Assembly: GCF_001279775.1 (NCBI RefSeq)
Contig: NZ_LGDG01000234.1
Location: forward strand, 1 to 64,000
Length of the DNA stretch: 64,000 bases
Reading direction: 5' to 3'
From: Streptomyces sp. MMG1533
GTDB taxonomy: Bacteria > Actinomycetota > Actinomycetes > Streptomycetales > Streptomycetaceae
The notes under the pieces were generated by a model that had not been told where the DNA came from, made no database searches, and saw only the letters and a list, made by a program, of their open reading frames with translations. Position numbers and translations under genes: made by a program. Positions within the stretch are counted from its first letter, which is position 1. Every line of letters starts with the position of its first letter. Below, piece after piece: positions 25,028 to 32,945 of the stretch.

Positions 25028-25681
25028 TCAGCCGCTCAGGCCCAGTTCACCCGCGCGCACCCCCGCCTGGAACCGCGAACCCGCGTCGAGGGCGTCGAGC
25101 AGTTCGGCGACCCGGCGGCGGTAGGTGCGCAGGGACATGCCGAGTTGCCGGGCGGCTGTCTCGTCGGTGGCGCCCGAGCCCAGGGTGCGTAGGACCGTGC
25201 GGCTCTCGGCGTCGAGTTGGGGCTGCTCACCGCGGAGGAAGGCTTTGAGGTCGGTGGCGGTTTCCCAGGCGGCCTCGAAGAGCGCGTGCACTGAGCCGAC
25301 CAGGGTGGGGGCGGTGGTCACCGTGTACTCGCGGCCGCCGGGGGCGTTCGCGCCGGCGAGGATGGCGAACCGGCGGTCGATGATGATCGTTTCGTGGGGG
25401 AGGGCGGTGGCGGCGATCCGCACGTGGGCGCCCATGCCGGCGAGCTCGCTCAGGTGGTCGCGGCTGCCTTCGTCGGCCAGCGCGGCCGGGCTGAGCAGCT
25501 TGCGGATCCGGTGCGTGCCGCCGGTGGGCATCCGGCCGCGGACGGCCTGCCGGGCGCCGGGGTCGGGCCAGGTGTTGAGATCGCGGGCGGCGCAGATGAA
25601 CTCCTCGCGGACCGAGGAGAACAGGTGCTCGGTGCGAGCGAGGAGTTCCAGGTCGCCGCGGATCGTCACGATCTCTGCCAC
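25028..25681 (-). CDS. LuxR-type helix-turn-helix transcriptional regulator
   Basis: 217 residues. The C-terminal part (about 155-205) is a LuxR-type DNA-binding domain, with RTLGSGATDETAARQLGM followed by SLRTYRRRVAELLDAL. The N-terminal part, with ELLARTEHLFSSVREEF and TIIIDRRFAILAG, resembles the phospholipase-D-like sensor half found in TrmB-like and LuxR-like actinobacterial regulators. It is divergent from the aldo/keto reductase gene with 74 bases between starts and is the likely regulator of that gene. ATG at 25681. It is the first chromosomal gene after the last tRNA fragment. Confidence 0.75.
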   Translation of the reverse strand: MAEIVTIRGDLELLARTEHLFSSVREEFICAARDLNTWPDPGARQAVRGRMPTGGTHRIRKLLSPAALADEGSRDHLSELAGMGAHVRIAATALPHETIIIDRRFAILAGANAPGGREYTVTTAPTLVGSVHALFEAAWETATDLKAFLRGEQPQLDAESRTVLRTLGSGATDETAARQLGMSLRTYRRRVAELLDALDAGSRFQAGVRAGELGLSG

Positions 25682-25755
25682 GTCTCCATTCTGCCCGATG
25701 GCAACAAGCTGCCACGGGTTCGCGGCCCGAACGCCCCGCCGGTCAGGCTGGGTTC

Positions 25756-26613
25756 ATGAGCGATGACTTCCACCTCGGTGGCGACCTTCTGATCAACCGG
25801 ATCGGCTTCGGCGCCATGCGCCTGCCCACGAACAGCTTCCACGGCCCGGCCCGCGACCCCGAGACGGGTCGCGCCGTCCTGCACCGTGCCGTCGAGCTCG
25901 GCATCAACCACATCGACACCGCGGCCTTCTACGCCAGCGGCGACGGCAGTGTTCGTGCCAACGCCCTGATTCGGGAGACCCTGCATCCCTATCCGGCCGG
26001 CCTGGTCATCGCCACCAAGGTCGGTCCGGTTCGCACCCCGGACGGCGGCCTGGCCGCGACCACCGATGCCGCGGCCCTGCGAGGGCTGGTCGAAGAGAAC
26101 CTCGAAACCCTCGGTGTGGATCGCCTCGACCTGGTCTATCTGCGCATCGGTGGCATCGATCCGCCGCCGCAGGGCGAGTCCGTCGCCGAACGCTTCGAGG
26201 CGCTGGCCGCGATGCGTGAGGAGGGCCTGATCCGGCACCTGGGCCTGAGCAACGTCGGCTCCGGCCATCTCGCCGAGGCCCGGGCGATCGCGCCTGTCTC
26301 GGCCGTTCAGAACCACTTCCACGCCGACAAGCGCGATGACACGGAGGTCCTTGCCGCCTGCGAGGAGGCCGGCATCGCCTATGTGCCGTTCTTCCCGCTG
26401 GGCGGCGGCCTGAGCGACCTCACCGGTGACCGTATCGCCAAGGTCGCGGAACGGCATGACGCCACGGTCCCGCAGATCGCCCTGGCCTGGCTGCTTGCCT
26501 CATCCCCCGTCACCCTGGCCATCCCCGGCACCGGCTCTCTCGCGCACCTGGAGGAGAACACTGCCGTCGGGTCGATCGCCCTCACGCGAGAGGACCTCGC
26601 CGACCTCACCTGA
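25756..26613 (+). CDS. aldo/keto reductase-family oxidoreductase
   Basis: 285 residues, a TIM-barrel NAD(P)H-dependent oxidoreductase. Three of the four usual catalytic residues are visible: Asp and Tyr in HIDTAAFYASG and Lys in IATKVGP. The fourth, the histidine of the usual LVYLH motif, is arginine here (LVYLRIGG). That substitution is common in one AKR subgroup and may alter chemistry. The cofactor-binding end contains AIPGTGSLAHLEEN. ATG at 25756, divergent from the LuxR-type regulator. Substrate unknown. Confidence 0.85.
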   Translation: MSDDFHLGGDLLINRIGFGAMRLPTNSFHGPARDPETGRAVLHRAVELGINHIDTAAFYASGDGSVRANALIRETLHPYPAGLVIATKVGPVRTPDGGLAATTDAAALRGLVEENLETLGVDRLDLVYLRIGGIDPPPQGESVAERFEALAAMREEGLIRHLGLSNVGSGHLAEARAIAPVSAVQNHFHADKRDDTEVLAACEEAGIAYVPFFPLGGGLSDLTGDRIAKVAERHDATVPQIALAWLLASSPVTLAIPGTGSLAHLEENTAVGSIALTREDLADLT

Positions 26614-26718
26614 CGCGAGGGACCGCTCCTGCAGATCGGGTTGCACGAATGCCCGCCCCGAGGTGCCTGTCCGGCACGACCTGCTTAGCGTCGTCGTGCG
26701 CCGCCCGCGCAACGCGTG

Positions 26719-26743
26719 CCGCGTCGCGTCGCGTCGCGTCGCG
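26719..26743. repeat. GTCGC microsatellite
   Basis: Four to five consecutive GTCGC units upstream of the small gene at 26768, inside the gap between it and the reductase. Confidence 0.6.
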
Positions 26744-26767
26744 CCGAGACGATGGAGAGGCACCTTC

Positions 26768-27070
26768 ATGGCAGTCGTGATGACCTTTGTCTGGCCCGAG
26801 ATCACGCCCGAGTTGTACGACGCGGTGCGCGAGAGGGTGAGCTGGGAAACGGACACTCCGGACGGGTGCGTGATGCACGTGGCGTGGTTCGCCGCCGACG
26901 GTTTCCATGTGCTCGACATCTGGGAGTCGGAGGAACACTTCGGCCGCTTCATCGCCACCAGGATCGAGCCCGTGCTCAAGGGCGAGCTGGGCGTGAAGAG
27001 CGACCCTCAGCCCCAGTTCTTCCCGCTCCACAGGCGATTTGTGGCCCCGGGCGTCAGCGGCGCTGCCTGA
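26768..27070 (+). CDS. small dimeric alpha/beta-barrel-like protein
   Basis: 100 residues with no signal peptide. MAVVMTFVWPEITPELYDAV and HVAWFAADGFHVLDIWESEEHFGRF read as a ferredoxin-like (ABM/dimeric alpha-beta barrel) fold like those of small monooxygenase-type or stress proteins. No catalytic residues can be named. ATG at 26768 with GGAGAGG eight bases upstream. It is downstream of the aldo/keto reductase in the same direction, separated by 154 bases. Confidence 0.6.
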   Translation: MAVVMTFVWPEITPELYDAVRERVSWETDTPDGCVMHVAWFAADGFHVLDIWESEEHFGRFIATRIEPVLKGELGVKSDPQPQFFPLHRRFVAPGVSGAA

Positions 27071-27141
27071 CGTCAGCGGCGCTGCCTGACGCCCGAGGCG
27101 CTGGCTGACGTCCGCGGCCCTATCTGACGTCAGCGGCGGGC
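27050..27141. repeat. short direct repeats around CTGACGTCAGCGGCG
   Basis: Four to five imperfect copies of a 15-20 base motif of the type CTGACGTCAGCGGCGCTGC cover the 3' end of the preceding gene and the gap after it. Some copies contain the palindrome TGACGTCA. Confidence 0.6.
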
Positions 27142-27200
27142 TTCAGCGTTGTGCAGGAGCCGCCTGGAGAGTTGCCCCGGCCGTCCACGTCGTACGACGT

Positions 27201-27902
27201 TCAGCAGCAGTCGCAGCCGGGTCGGCATCCGCACGAGTCCGGACCGTCGTCGGCGGAGGGCACCGCCGTGGTGGCGCAGCAACCCTTGCCCTGCCAGGCG
27301 TCGTTGCCTTCCTTGGCGGCGACGACGGCGATGACGAGGGCGGCGATCGGGTCGGCCCACGTCCAGCCGAAGAGGGCGTTGGCGAGCAGGCCGACGAGGA
27401 GCGCGGCGGAGAGGTACGTGCACAGGAGGGTCTGCTTGGAGTCCGCTACGGCCGAGGCGGAGCCGAGTTCGCGTCCGGCCCTGCGTTGGGCGGCGGACAG
27501 GAACGGCATGACCAGCAGGGACAGGGCGGCGATCACGATGCCGGGGGTGGAGGGGCGGGCTTCGCCGGTGCCGGTCAGTGCGCGGATGGCGTCGATGGTG
27601 ACGTAGGCGGCGAGGGCGAAGAAGGAGACGGCGATGATCCGCAGGGTGGTCTTCTCGCGGGCTTCGCGGACCGTGTGGTCGGTGGCGGAGAACTGCCAGG
27701 CGACGGCGGCCGCGGAGGAGACCTCGATGACCGAGTCGAGGCCGAAGCCGATCAAAGCGGTGGAGGAGGCCAGGGTGCCGGCGGTGAGGGCGACGGCTGC
27801 CTCGATCACGTTGTAGGTGATGGTCGCCGCGACCAGCAGTCGTATGCGCTTCGCCAGTAGGTCTCGGCGGGCCGGGGACGGGCCGAGGGACAGGGCGGTC
27901 AT
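27201..27902 (-). CDS. cation diffusion facilitator-like metal transporter with Cys-rich tail
   Basis: 233 residues with five or six membrane segments and motifs of the CDF fold: NVIEAAVALTAG and SSTALIGFGLDSVIEV (helix with Asp), and ADSKQTLLCTYLSAALLVG in a later helix. The tail ends CGCRPGCDCC and also has CC in GKGCCAT, which would chelate soft metals such as cadmium, lead or zinc. It starts one base after the stop of the CmtR-like regulator, so they form an operon and the substrate is probably the metal the regulator senses. Confidence 0.8.
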   Translation of the reverse strand: MTALSLGPSPARRDLLAKRIRLLVAATITYNVIEAAVALTAGTLASSTALIGFGLDSVIEVSSAAAVAWQFSATDHTVREAREKTTLRIIAVSFFALAAYVTIDAIRALTGTGEARPSTPGIVIAALSLLVMPFLSAAQRRAGRELGSASAVADSKQTLLCTYLSAALLVGLLANALFGWTWADPIAALVIAVVAAKEGNDAWQGKGCCATTAVPSADDGPDSCGCRPGCDCC

Positions 27903-27903
27903 C

Positions 27904-28239
27904 TCAGCAGCAGCCCTTCTCCTCGGCGTCGGGGCAGGTGCGGTCGGTCTCGACCGCGAGGACGGCGGTGCGCAGGTCGTCGAGGGCGTGGCCGAGGCGT
28001 TCGTCGGCGAGTTCGTAGCGGGTGCGGCGGCCCTCGGGGACGGTGACGACCAGGCCGCAGTCCCGCAGACAGGTCAGGTGGTTCGACAGGCGGGTGCGGG
28101 AGATGCCCAGGGCGTCGGCGAGATCGGACGGGTAGGCGGGGGCCTCGCGCAGGGCCAGCAGAAGGCGGCAGCGGATCGGGTCGGCCAGGGCGCGGCCGAA
28201 GCGGGCCAGCACCTCGATGTCGGAAGCAACAGTCAGCAC
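27904..28239 (-). CDS. CmtR-like ArsR-family cadmium/lead sensor
   Basis: 111 residues from the GTG at 28239. It has a winged helix-turn-helix with the recognition segment LSNHLTCLRDCGLVV. The three cysteines fall at 57, 61 and 102, exactly the positions that bind Cd(II)/Pb(II) in Mycobacterium tuberculosis CmtR. A final GCC adds two more cysteines. It should repress the operon with the CDF transporter until metal binds. The frame is open to 28278, but alignment with CmtR supports the GTG, as does the palindromic operator at 28259-28272 lying just upstream. Confidence 0.85.
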   Translation of the reverse strand: MLTVASDIEVLARFGRALADPIRCRLLLALREAPAYPSDLADALGISRTRLSNHLTCLRDCGLVVTVPEGRRTRYELADERLGHALDDLRTAVLAVETDRTCPDAEEKGCC

Positions 28240-28258
28240 CCCACGAAAGTACACGTAA

Positions 28259-28272
28259 TCCTGGATCCAGGA
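28259..28272. promoter_or_regulatory. candidate CmtR operator
   Basis: TCCTGGATCCAGGA is a perfect 14-bp palindrome about 20 bases upstream of the regulator start, between the divergent metal operon and the methyltransferase gene. Both could be controlled from it. Confidence 0.6.
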
Positions 28273-28372
28273 AACCATGGATAATCAGGAAGGGGTGCGG
28301 GCGACTACCGGCGACTACCGGTCATTACCGGCCATTACGCTGACCTGCACACACCACCGGGAGGCGGACGCC

Positions 28373-29038
28373 GTGGCAGACGACGGGCAGGAGCTCGCCC
28401 GGGCCCAACGCGCCCACTGGCAGAACACCTACAGTGCCCACCCAGGCATGTACGGCGAGCAGCCCTCCTCCCCCGCGATCCACGCCGCCGCCGTCTTCCG
28501 CGCGGCCGGTGCCACGGATGTGCTGGAGCTGGGTGCCGGGCACGGCCGCGACGCCCTGTACTTCGCCCGCGAGGGCTTCACCGTCCAGGCCGCAGACTTC
28601 AGCCCGGTCGGACTGGAGCAGCTGCGTACGGTCGCCCGCGAGCAGGGCGTCGACCAGCGGGTCACGACCGCCGTCCACGACGTGCGCGAGTCTCTGCCGC
28701 TGCCCGATGCCTCCGTGGACGCGGTGTTCGCGCACATGCTGCTGTGCATGGCCCTGTCCACCGCGGAGATCCGCGCGGCGGTCGGAGAGATCCGCCGCGT
28801 CCTGCGGCCCGGCGGCACCTTCGTCTACACCGTGCGCCACACCGGCGACGCCCACTACGGCGCGGGTATCTCCCACGGTGACGACATCTACGAACACGGC
28901 GGCTTCGCCGTCCACTACTTCGATCGCGACCTGGTAGACGCCCTCGCCGACGGCTGGACCCTGGACGAGGTCCACGCCTTCGAGGAAGGCGACCTGCCGC
29001 GCCGGCTGTGGCGCATCACCCAGACCCTGCCCCGGTGA
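28373..29038 (+). CDS. class I SAM-dependent methyltransferase
   Basis: 221 residues. Motif I is VLELGAGHGRDALYFA, the acidic loop is VQAADFSP, motif II lies around DASVDAVFAHMLLCMAL, and VLRPGGTFVYTVRH is the post-motif strand. This is the Rossmann-type methyltransferase pattern. The substrate is unknown. Because it is divergent from the CmtR-CDF operon and shares its promoter gap, a link to metal or metalloid detoxification is possible but unproved. GTG at 28373 with GGGAGG eight bases upstream; an upstream ATG at 28277 has no ribosome binding site and would overlap the operator region. Confidence 0.8.
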   Translation: MADDGQELARAQRAHWQNTYSAHPGMYGEQPSSPAIHAAAVFRAAGATDVLELGAGHGRDALYFAREGFTVQAADFSPVGLEQLRTVAREQGVDQRVTTAVHDVRESLPLPDASVDAVFAHMLLCMALSTAEIRAAVGEIRRVLRPGGTFVYTVRHTGDAHYGAGISHGDDIYEHGGFAVHYFDRDLVDALADGWTLDEVHAFEEGDLPRRLWRITQTLPR

Positions 29039-29051
29039 CGGACCGGAGGGT

Positions 29052-29258
29052 TCACGCCGCGGCCCCGGCGAGGCGGTGGAACGCCTGGGTCGTGTGGGGG
29101 TGGGCGAGCTCGTCCAGCAGGTGCCGCCACTCGGGGTCGGCGACGGCGGGGTGTGCCTGGTCCCAGACGGAGAGGAGCGGGGCGAGGTCGCTCTCGTAAG
29201 GGGTCTCGGTCGGGTTGTCCATGGTGGTGCCGTGCTGGGAGGAGAGCAGCGACTTCAT
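29052..29258 (-). CDS. 68-residue protein of unknown function
   Basis: Soluble, acidic in the middle (DLAPLLSVWDQAHPAVADPEW) and ending in a helix (LAHPHTTQAFHRLAGAAA). I do not recognise the family. Its ATG is preceded by GGAAGGAA five bases upstream. The upstream 81 bases (29307-29387) are closely related to the region upstream of the GtrA-like gene at 30120-30632, and the first residues (MKSLLSS against MESLLPS) are alike. The two genes therefore seem to share a duplicated promoter-leader and probably the same control. Confidence 0.6.
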   Translation of the reverse strand: MKSLLSSQHGTTMDNPTETPYESDLAPLLSVWDQAHPAVADPEWRHLLDELAHPHTTQAFHRLAGAAA

Positions 29259-29306
29259 GGGGATTTCCTTCCGGTGAGGGCTGTGGACCCCGGGGATCCG
29301 TTGGGT

Positions 29307-29387
29307 TCAACAATGCCGTCGACGGGCTGCCGGAACCATGGAGTGTCCTACCGGGCGGAGGGGGCAGGTAGCTACACCCCCGGGGGT
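29307..29387 (-). promoter_or_regulatory. duplicated promoter region, copy A
   Basis: On the minus strand it runs from ACCCCCGGGGGTGTAGC to a GACGGCATTGTTGA block. It aligns along about 80 bases with 30697-30778. It precedes the 68-residue gene. The conserved ends suggest an activator or repressor site plus promoter. Confidence 0.65.
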
Positions 29388-29472
29388 CTGCTCTTCCCCC
29401 CGGGGCGGCGTCGGGTTCGTCGGTCAGGTGCTCGTGCTGTTCCGGTGCCCGTCAGCTCGGACGGCTGAGGCG

Positions 29473-29514
29473 TCTTCCCCGGCTTTTGTCTTCCCCGGCT
29501 TTTGTCTTCCCCGG
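29473..29514. repeat. 16-bp tandem repeat
   Basis: TCTTCCCCGGCTTTTG occurs twice (29473-29488, 29489-29504), plus a 10-base partial unit, in a gap between genes. Confidence 0.75.
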
Positions 29515-29688
29515 CGTTCTGCCACCCGGAGGGCGTCCCGGAGTGCCTCCGTTCCTTCTTCACCGAGCGGCCCGAAACCGCGGCTGCCAAGGGGTGAACG
29601 CCGAGTCGCAGAGCTGAGTACGGGTACTCACGACACGGGCGTGGCGCCGACCGACCATGGAGGCATACGACGACCGGGGGAGAAACCG

Positions 29689-30051
29689 ATGGACACTCGC
29701 TCTGCACGCACACGCACACGCACTCTCGTACGCCTGATGTTCGCCAACCCCGCTTCGGCGGTCTACCTCGGGCTGGTCGCGGCCTCCATGGTGGTCGCCG
29801 TCGCCGATCCGCTGTTCGGGGAGAACGCGGACGCCTCGATGATCTGGGTGTGGCCCGCGCTGTTCACCTTCCCCGTGTTCGGGATCGTCGCGGGGATCGG
29901 TGAGGCCGTGTTCGGCGCGGAGACGCCTGCGTGGTTCTTCGTCGGCGGGATTGTCGTGGCCGCCTTGGCCCAGTCGCTGGCCCTCGGGGCGGTTCTGGAC
30001 TCCCTGCGCCGGCGGCAGCGGCGGCGGGTTCCGCGTCCGCACGGCGGCTGA
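29689..30051 (+). CDS. small membrane protein of the SCO4225 type
   Basis: 120 residues. An arginine-rich start (MDTRSARTRTRT) is followed by three hydrophobic segments (about 20-42, 52-72 and 77-105) and a basic tail (RRRQRRRVPRP). It resembles the actinobacterial family named after SCO4225, whose function is unknown. ATG at 29689 with GGGGGAG seven bases upstream. Convergent with the GtrA-like gene. Confidence 0.65.
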   Translation: MDTRSARTRTRTLVRLMFANPASAVYLGLVAASMVVAVADPLFGENADASMIWVWPALFTFPVFGIVAGIGEAVFGAETPAWFFVGGIVVAALAQSLALGAVLDSLRRRQRRRVPRPHGG

Positions 30052-30119
30052 TCGCTTCGCCGGTCAGGCCGGCCCGGCCTGCGAGGCGGCCGTGCCTCGA
30101 CGGCAGGACCGATGACCTG

Positions 30120-30632
30120 TCATCCGGCGAACGCCTCGGCCCTCACGAGTGAAGGCTTCCAGTCGCTCGTCGCCCGCTTCGGCGCCGCCGCCCCGATCCT
30201 CCGGCCTGCGCCGCCCGCGAAGACGAACAGGCGCAGGACCAGGAAGCGGCCGATGCCGGCGAGGCCGGACGCGGAGAGGTAGACCGCCTGTTCCCAGAGC
30301 ATGCTCGGCGAGGACTGCATCGCGTGCAGCAGGAACATCGCGGCGCAGGTCACGGCGTACGCGGCTGTCGCCGAGCCCGCCGACTGCAGGTGCTGGCGCC
30401 ATCCGGGGCGCCGGCCGGTGCCGAAGGTGAAGAGGGCGTGCAACTCGGTGCAGAGGATGGTGGAGGCGACGGTGATCACCGCGTTGGCCACCGCCCAGGG
30501 CATCGTCATGGCCACCAGCGGTACGGCGAAGCTGGAGACGACTCCGATGCCGCCGCCGCACACCACGAAGCGGGCGAAGGAGGAGAGGGGGCCCGGCGCC
30601 GACTGCGGCTTCGACGGGAGCAGCGACTCCAT
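30120..30632 (-). CDS. GtrA-like membrane protein
   Basis: 170 residues with four predicted membrane helices. FARFVVCGGGIGVVSSF, NAVITVASTILCTELHALFTFG and a last helix ending RFLVLRLFVF match the GtrA fold, whose members help move lipid-linked sugars across the membrane. A basic tail of about 25 residues follows. GGAAGGAA precedes the ATG by four bases. The upstream region is a paralogue of the one at 29307-29387. No glycosyltransferase is adjacent, so its partner is unknown. Confidence 0.75.
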   Translation of the reverse strand: MESLLPSKPQSAPGPLSSFARFVVCGGGIGVVSSFAVPLVAMTMPWAVANAVITVASTILCTELHALFTFGTGRRPGWRQHLQSAGSATAAYAVTCAAMFLLHAMQSSPSMLWEQAVYLSASGLAGIGRFLVLRLFVFAGGAGRRIGAAAPKRATSDWKPSLVRAEAFAG

Positions 30633-30696
30633 GACGTTCCTTCCGGGCGGCGGGCTCGAACTCTTCGACCTGGTGGATCACTTGGATCAACCGTGG

Positions 30697-30778
30697 TCAA
30701 CGATGCCGTCGCGCGCCGCCGGGAACGATGGTGTGATCTCCCGAACCGGAGGTAGGGCTGGCTACACCTCCAGGGGGT
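30697..30778 (-). promoter_or_regulatory. duplicated promoter region, copy B
   Basis: Aligns over about 80 bases with 29307-29387. It contains GGAGGTGTAG opposite CTACCTCC, an imperfect inverted repeat, and ends with GACGGCATCGTTGA. Precedes the GtrA-like gene. Confidence 0.65.
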
Positions 30779-30904
30779 GGCCGACCGGGGTTCGAGGTCA
30801 GGGTCTGTGACGGTCCTCAGGACAGAAGCCGTACGAAACCGCCGTGCGCCGTGCGCCGTGCGCCGTGCCTGAGCCCAACGGGTGGGACCGATCGAGCACC
30901 GCGG

Positions 30905-31417
30905 TCAGGGACGACCGCCCTCGTCCTGGCCCGTGCTCTCGGCGTCCTGCACCCGCAACTCCTCGATATAGCCGTGCGCGAGGGTCGTCGTGCGCGTGAA
31001 CCAGTCGGTGAGTACGGCGATCTCGTCGGCGGAGTAGTCGGCGAAGAGGGCGTTGAGGCGGGCGTAGTAAGGCTCGTAGAGGGCGTGGACGCGGGCGACC
31101 GCGGACGGGACGGCGGCGACGCGGACGCGGCGGCGGTCGGTCGGGTCGGCGACGCGGGTGACGAAGCCCGCGCGGACCAGGCGGTTGAGGATGCCGGTCA
31201 CCGCGCCCGTGGTGACGTGGGCGTGCTCCGCGAGGTCGCCGGCCGTGAGGAGGTCCTCGCCGGCTTTGAGGACGCAGGCGAAACAGAGGAGGTCGGTGAC
31301 GTTCAGGCCCAGCCGCTGGGCCATCTCCTGCTGGCCGAGCAGGTGGGCGGCGACGAGGGAGTCCATCGCCGAGAGCGCCTGGGCCGGGGTGGCGGTGGGG
31401 CGCGGCTTGGCTTGCAT
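30905..31417 (-). CDS. MarR-family transcriptional regulator
   Basis: 170 residues. The winged helix-turn-helix is at about 50-110: LTAGDLAEHAHVTTGAVTGILNRLVRAGFV followed by the wing DPTDRRRVRV, the MarR signature. ATG at 31417. It is divergent from the small membrane protein gene at 31526, and the 108-base gap contains two AT-rich palindromes, which are probable binding sites. A CGCCGTG microsatellite lies downstream near 30842-30868. Confidence 0.85.
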   Translation of the reverse strand: MQAKPRPTATPAQALSAMDSLVAAHLLGQQEMAQRLGLNVTDLLCFACVLKAGEDLLTAGDLAEHAHVTTGAVTGILNRLVRAGFVTRVADPTDRRRVRVAAVPSAVARVHALYEPYYARLNALFADYSADEIAVLTDWFTRTTTLAHGYIEELRVQDAESTGQDEGGRP

Positions 31418-31436
31418 CCGGATACCTCCCGATTCC

Positions 31437-31473
31437 CTTAGTATGTAAGAGGTTTATGGAGTAAATTGCTTAC
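31437..31473. promoter_or_regulatory. two candidate MarR sites
   Basis: CTTAGTATGTAAG (31437-31449) and GTAAATTGCTTAC (31461-31473) each have 4-bp inverted arms around 5 bases, 24 bases apart centre to centre. They form an AT-rich patch in very GC-rich DNA between divergent genes. Confidence 0.5.
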
Positions 31474-31525
31474 GCGGTGAGGTACTTGGTTTCTTGAGTC
31501 TGTCTGATTCCGGGAGGCGGGGCAC

Positions 31526-31930
31526 GTGAGCGCACAGTATGACGAGGGGCACACGGTCGCAGGATGGACCGGCTTCGGCATCGCGACCATCGGGACCGCG
31601 GTCCTGGGGGTGGGCGTGTGCCTGGTGTCGGCCCCGTTCCTGGCCGGCGGACTCGCGATCGTGGTGGTGAGCCTCCTCGTCACCTGGGCCCTGCACCTCG
31701 GCGGTTGGGGCAAGCCGCCGGGGCGGCGGCCCAGGGAGCAGTGGGGGATGCGGGTGCGGGACCTGTCGGCGCGCGGCGGGCATGCCCGGTGTGTCGGGTG
31801 CCGGATGGCGGGGCGCGGGGGGCGGCGTACGACCGTGGCGGATCTGCCGGTGCCGGTGCCGGTGCCGCTGCCGGTGCCGGTGCCTGGGGTCGGGGAGCCC
31901 GAGGCCGCGGCCGCCAACCCGGGCGGCTGA
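31526..31930 (+). CDS. small membrane protein related to the HGxxPAAW family
   Basis: 134 residues. A motif GHTVAGWTG near the start precedes two hydrophobic helices (about 17-38 and 40-58), then HLGGWGKPPG. The C-terminal half is basic and proline/valine-rich (VPVPVPLPVPVPG). The helix-1 preamble resembles the actinobacterial HGxxPAAW proteins of unknown function. It has a Cys pair in ARCVGCRMAG. GTG at 31526 with GGGAGG eight bases upstream. Divergent from the MarR gene and possibly its target. Confidence 0.6.
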   Translation: MSAQYDEGHTVAGWTGFGIATIGTAVLGVGVCLVSAPFLAGGLAIVVVSLLVTWALHLGGWGKPPGRRPREQWGMRVRDLSARGGHARCVGCRMAGRGGRRTTVADLPVPVPVPLPVPVPGVGEPEAAAANPGG

Positions 31931-32008
31931 CCCGGCTCGCCGCGACCACCCGCCGGCTGACCCGCACCCAACCGTGATTGTCAGTGCCGCCCCCTACTCT
32001 CGACAGAG

Positions 32009-32884
32009 ATGGCACAGGCATGGAAGTGCTCGGGGCTGCGCTGGTCGGCGGACGGTCCCGTGCTGGTGTGGGACGGGGGTCGGCGCAGCGCGCTGACCTG
32101 GGGGAAGCGGGTGGCCTTCGGGGTCGCGGAGGGGGGCGTGCGGACGTGTGTGGGAGCGCGGGGGCATGCGTGTCCGGTGCGGGCGGCCGTGTCGGGGCGG
32201 AGTACGGGGGCGCGGTGCGAGGAGTGTGCGCGGCTCGACCGGGCGCACTCCGTGGCCGCCGACACCATCGCGGACGACCCGCGGCCGTACCGCGTCTATC
32301 TGGCCTGGTTCGGTCCCGGCCTGCTCAAGGTCGGGATCACCGCCGAAGAACGGGGCTCGGCCCGGCTGCTTGAGCAGGGCGCCGTCTGCTTCACCTGGCT
32401 GGGCACCGGGCCGTTGATGGCGGCGCGGCGCACAGAGGAGCTGCTGCGTGCCGCGCTCGGGGTGCCGGATCGGATTCCGTACGTCGTGAAGCGGGCGGTG
32501 CGGTCCGCATTGCCGCAGACGGAGGCCGAACGGGCGGCCGAGGTCGCGGAGTTGCACGCGCGGGCCGTGCGGCTCGGGGGCTGGCCGGAGTCGTTGGAGC
32601 GTGCGCCCTGCCAATGCCTGGACCACGTCGGGGTGTTCGGACTCGACGGCCTGCCGACCGCCGTCGGCGAGGTGAGCGAGCTCGTGGCGGGCGGTGCGGT
32701 GAGCGGTCGGCTGCTGGCGGCCGCCGGACCCGACCTGCATCTGGTGACCGGGAGCGGGGACACGGTCGTGATCGACACGCGGTTGATGAGGGGGTGGGAG
32801 CTGGTTCCGGCGGTGAGCGAGCAAGTCACCGTGCCGATACGACAGTTCAAGGCGCCGCCGGGCGTGCAGTCCGGGCTGTTCTGA
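32009..32884 (+). CDS. DUF2797 / GIY-YIG-like protein
   Basis: 291 residues. Cysteines in CVGARGHACPVR and CEECARLD form a putative zinc site in the first third. The segment VYLAWFGPGLLKVGITAEERG resembles the GIY-YIG core (Tyr, Gly-Ile-Thr, Arg). RTEELLRAALGVPDRIP and APCQCLDH follow. This combination is that of DUF2797 proteins, whose nuclease activity is not established. ATG at 32009. It stands alone. Confidence 0.75.
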   Translation: MAQAWKCSGLRWSADGPVLVWDGGRRSALTWGKRVAFGVAEGGVRTCVGARGHACPVRAAVSGRSTGARCEECARLDRAHSVAADTIADDPRPYRVYLAWFGPGLLKVGITAEERGSARLLEQGAVCFTWLGTGPLMAARRTEELLRAALGVPDRIPYVVKRAVRSALPQTEAERAAEVAELHARAVRLGGWPESLERAPCQCLDHVGVFGLDGLPTAVGEVSELVAGGAVSGRLLAAAGPDLHLVTGSGDTVVIDTRLMRGWELVPAVSEQVTVPIRQFKAPPGVQSGLF

Positions 32885-32911
32885 CGGGACCGGAAGCGGG
32901 CTCGAAACGGT

Positions 32912-32945
32912 AGGGAAGGAGCGGGGAAGGAGCGGGGAGGAGCGG
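32912..32945. repeat. 11-bp GGAAGGAGCGG tandem repeat
   Basis: Three consecutive imperfect units in the gap before the secreted protein gene. Confidence 0.6.

Noticed and set aside
24943..31500. The region after the third tRNA fragment considered as a further island
   Set aside because: No fourth copy of the tRNA fragment was found, and the genes (regulators, reductase, metal operon) have normal GC content and codon use.
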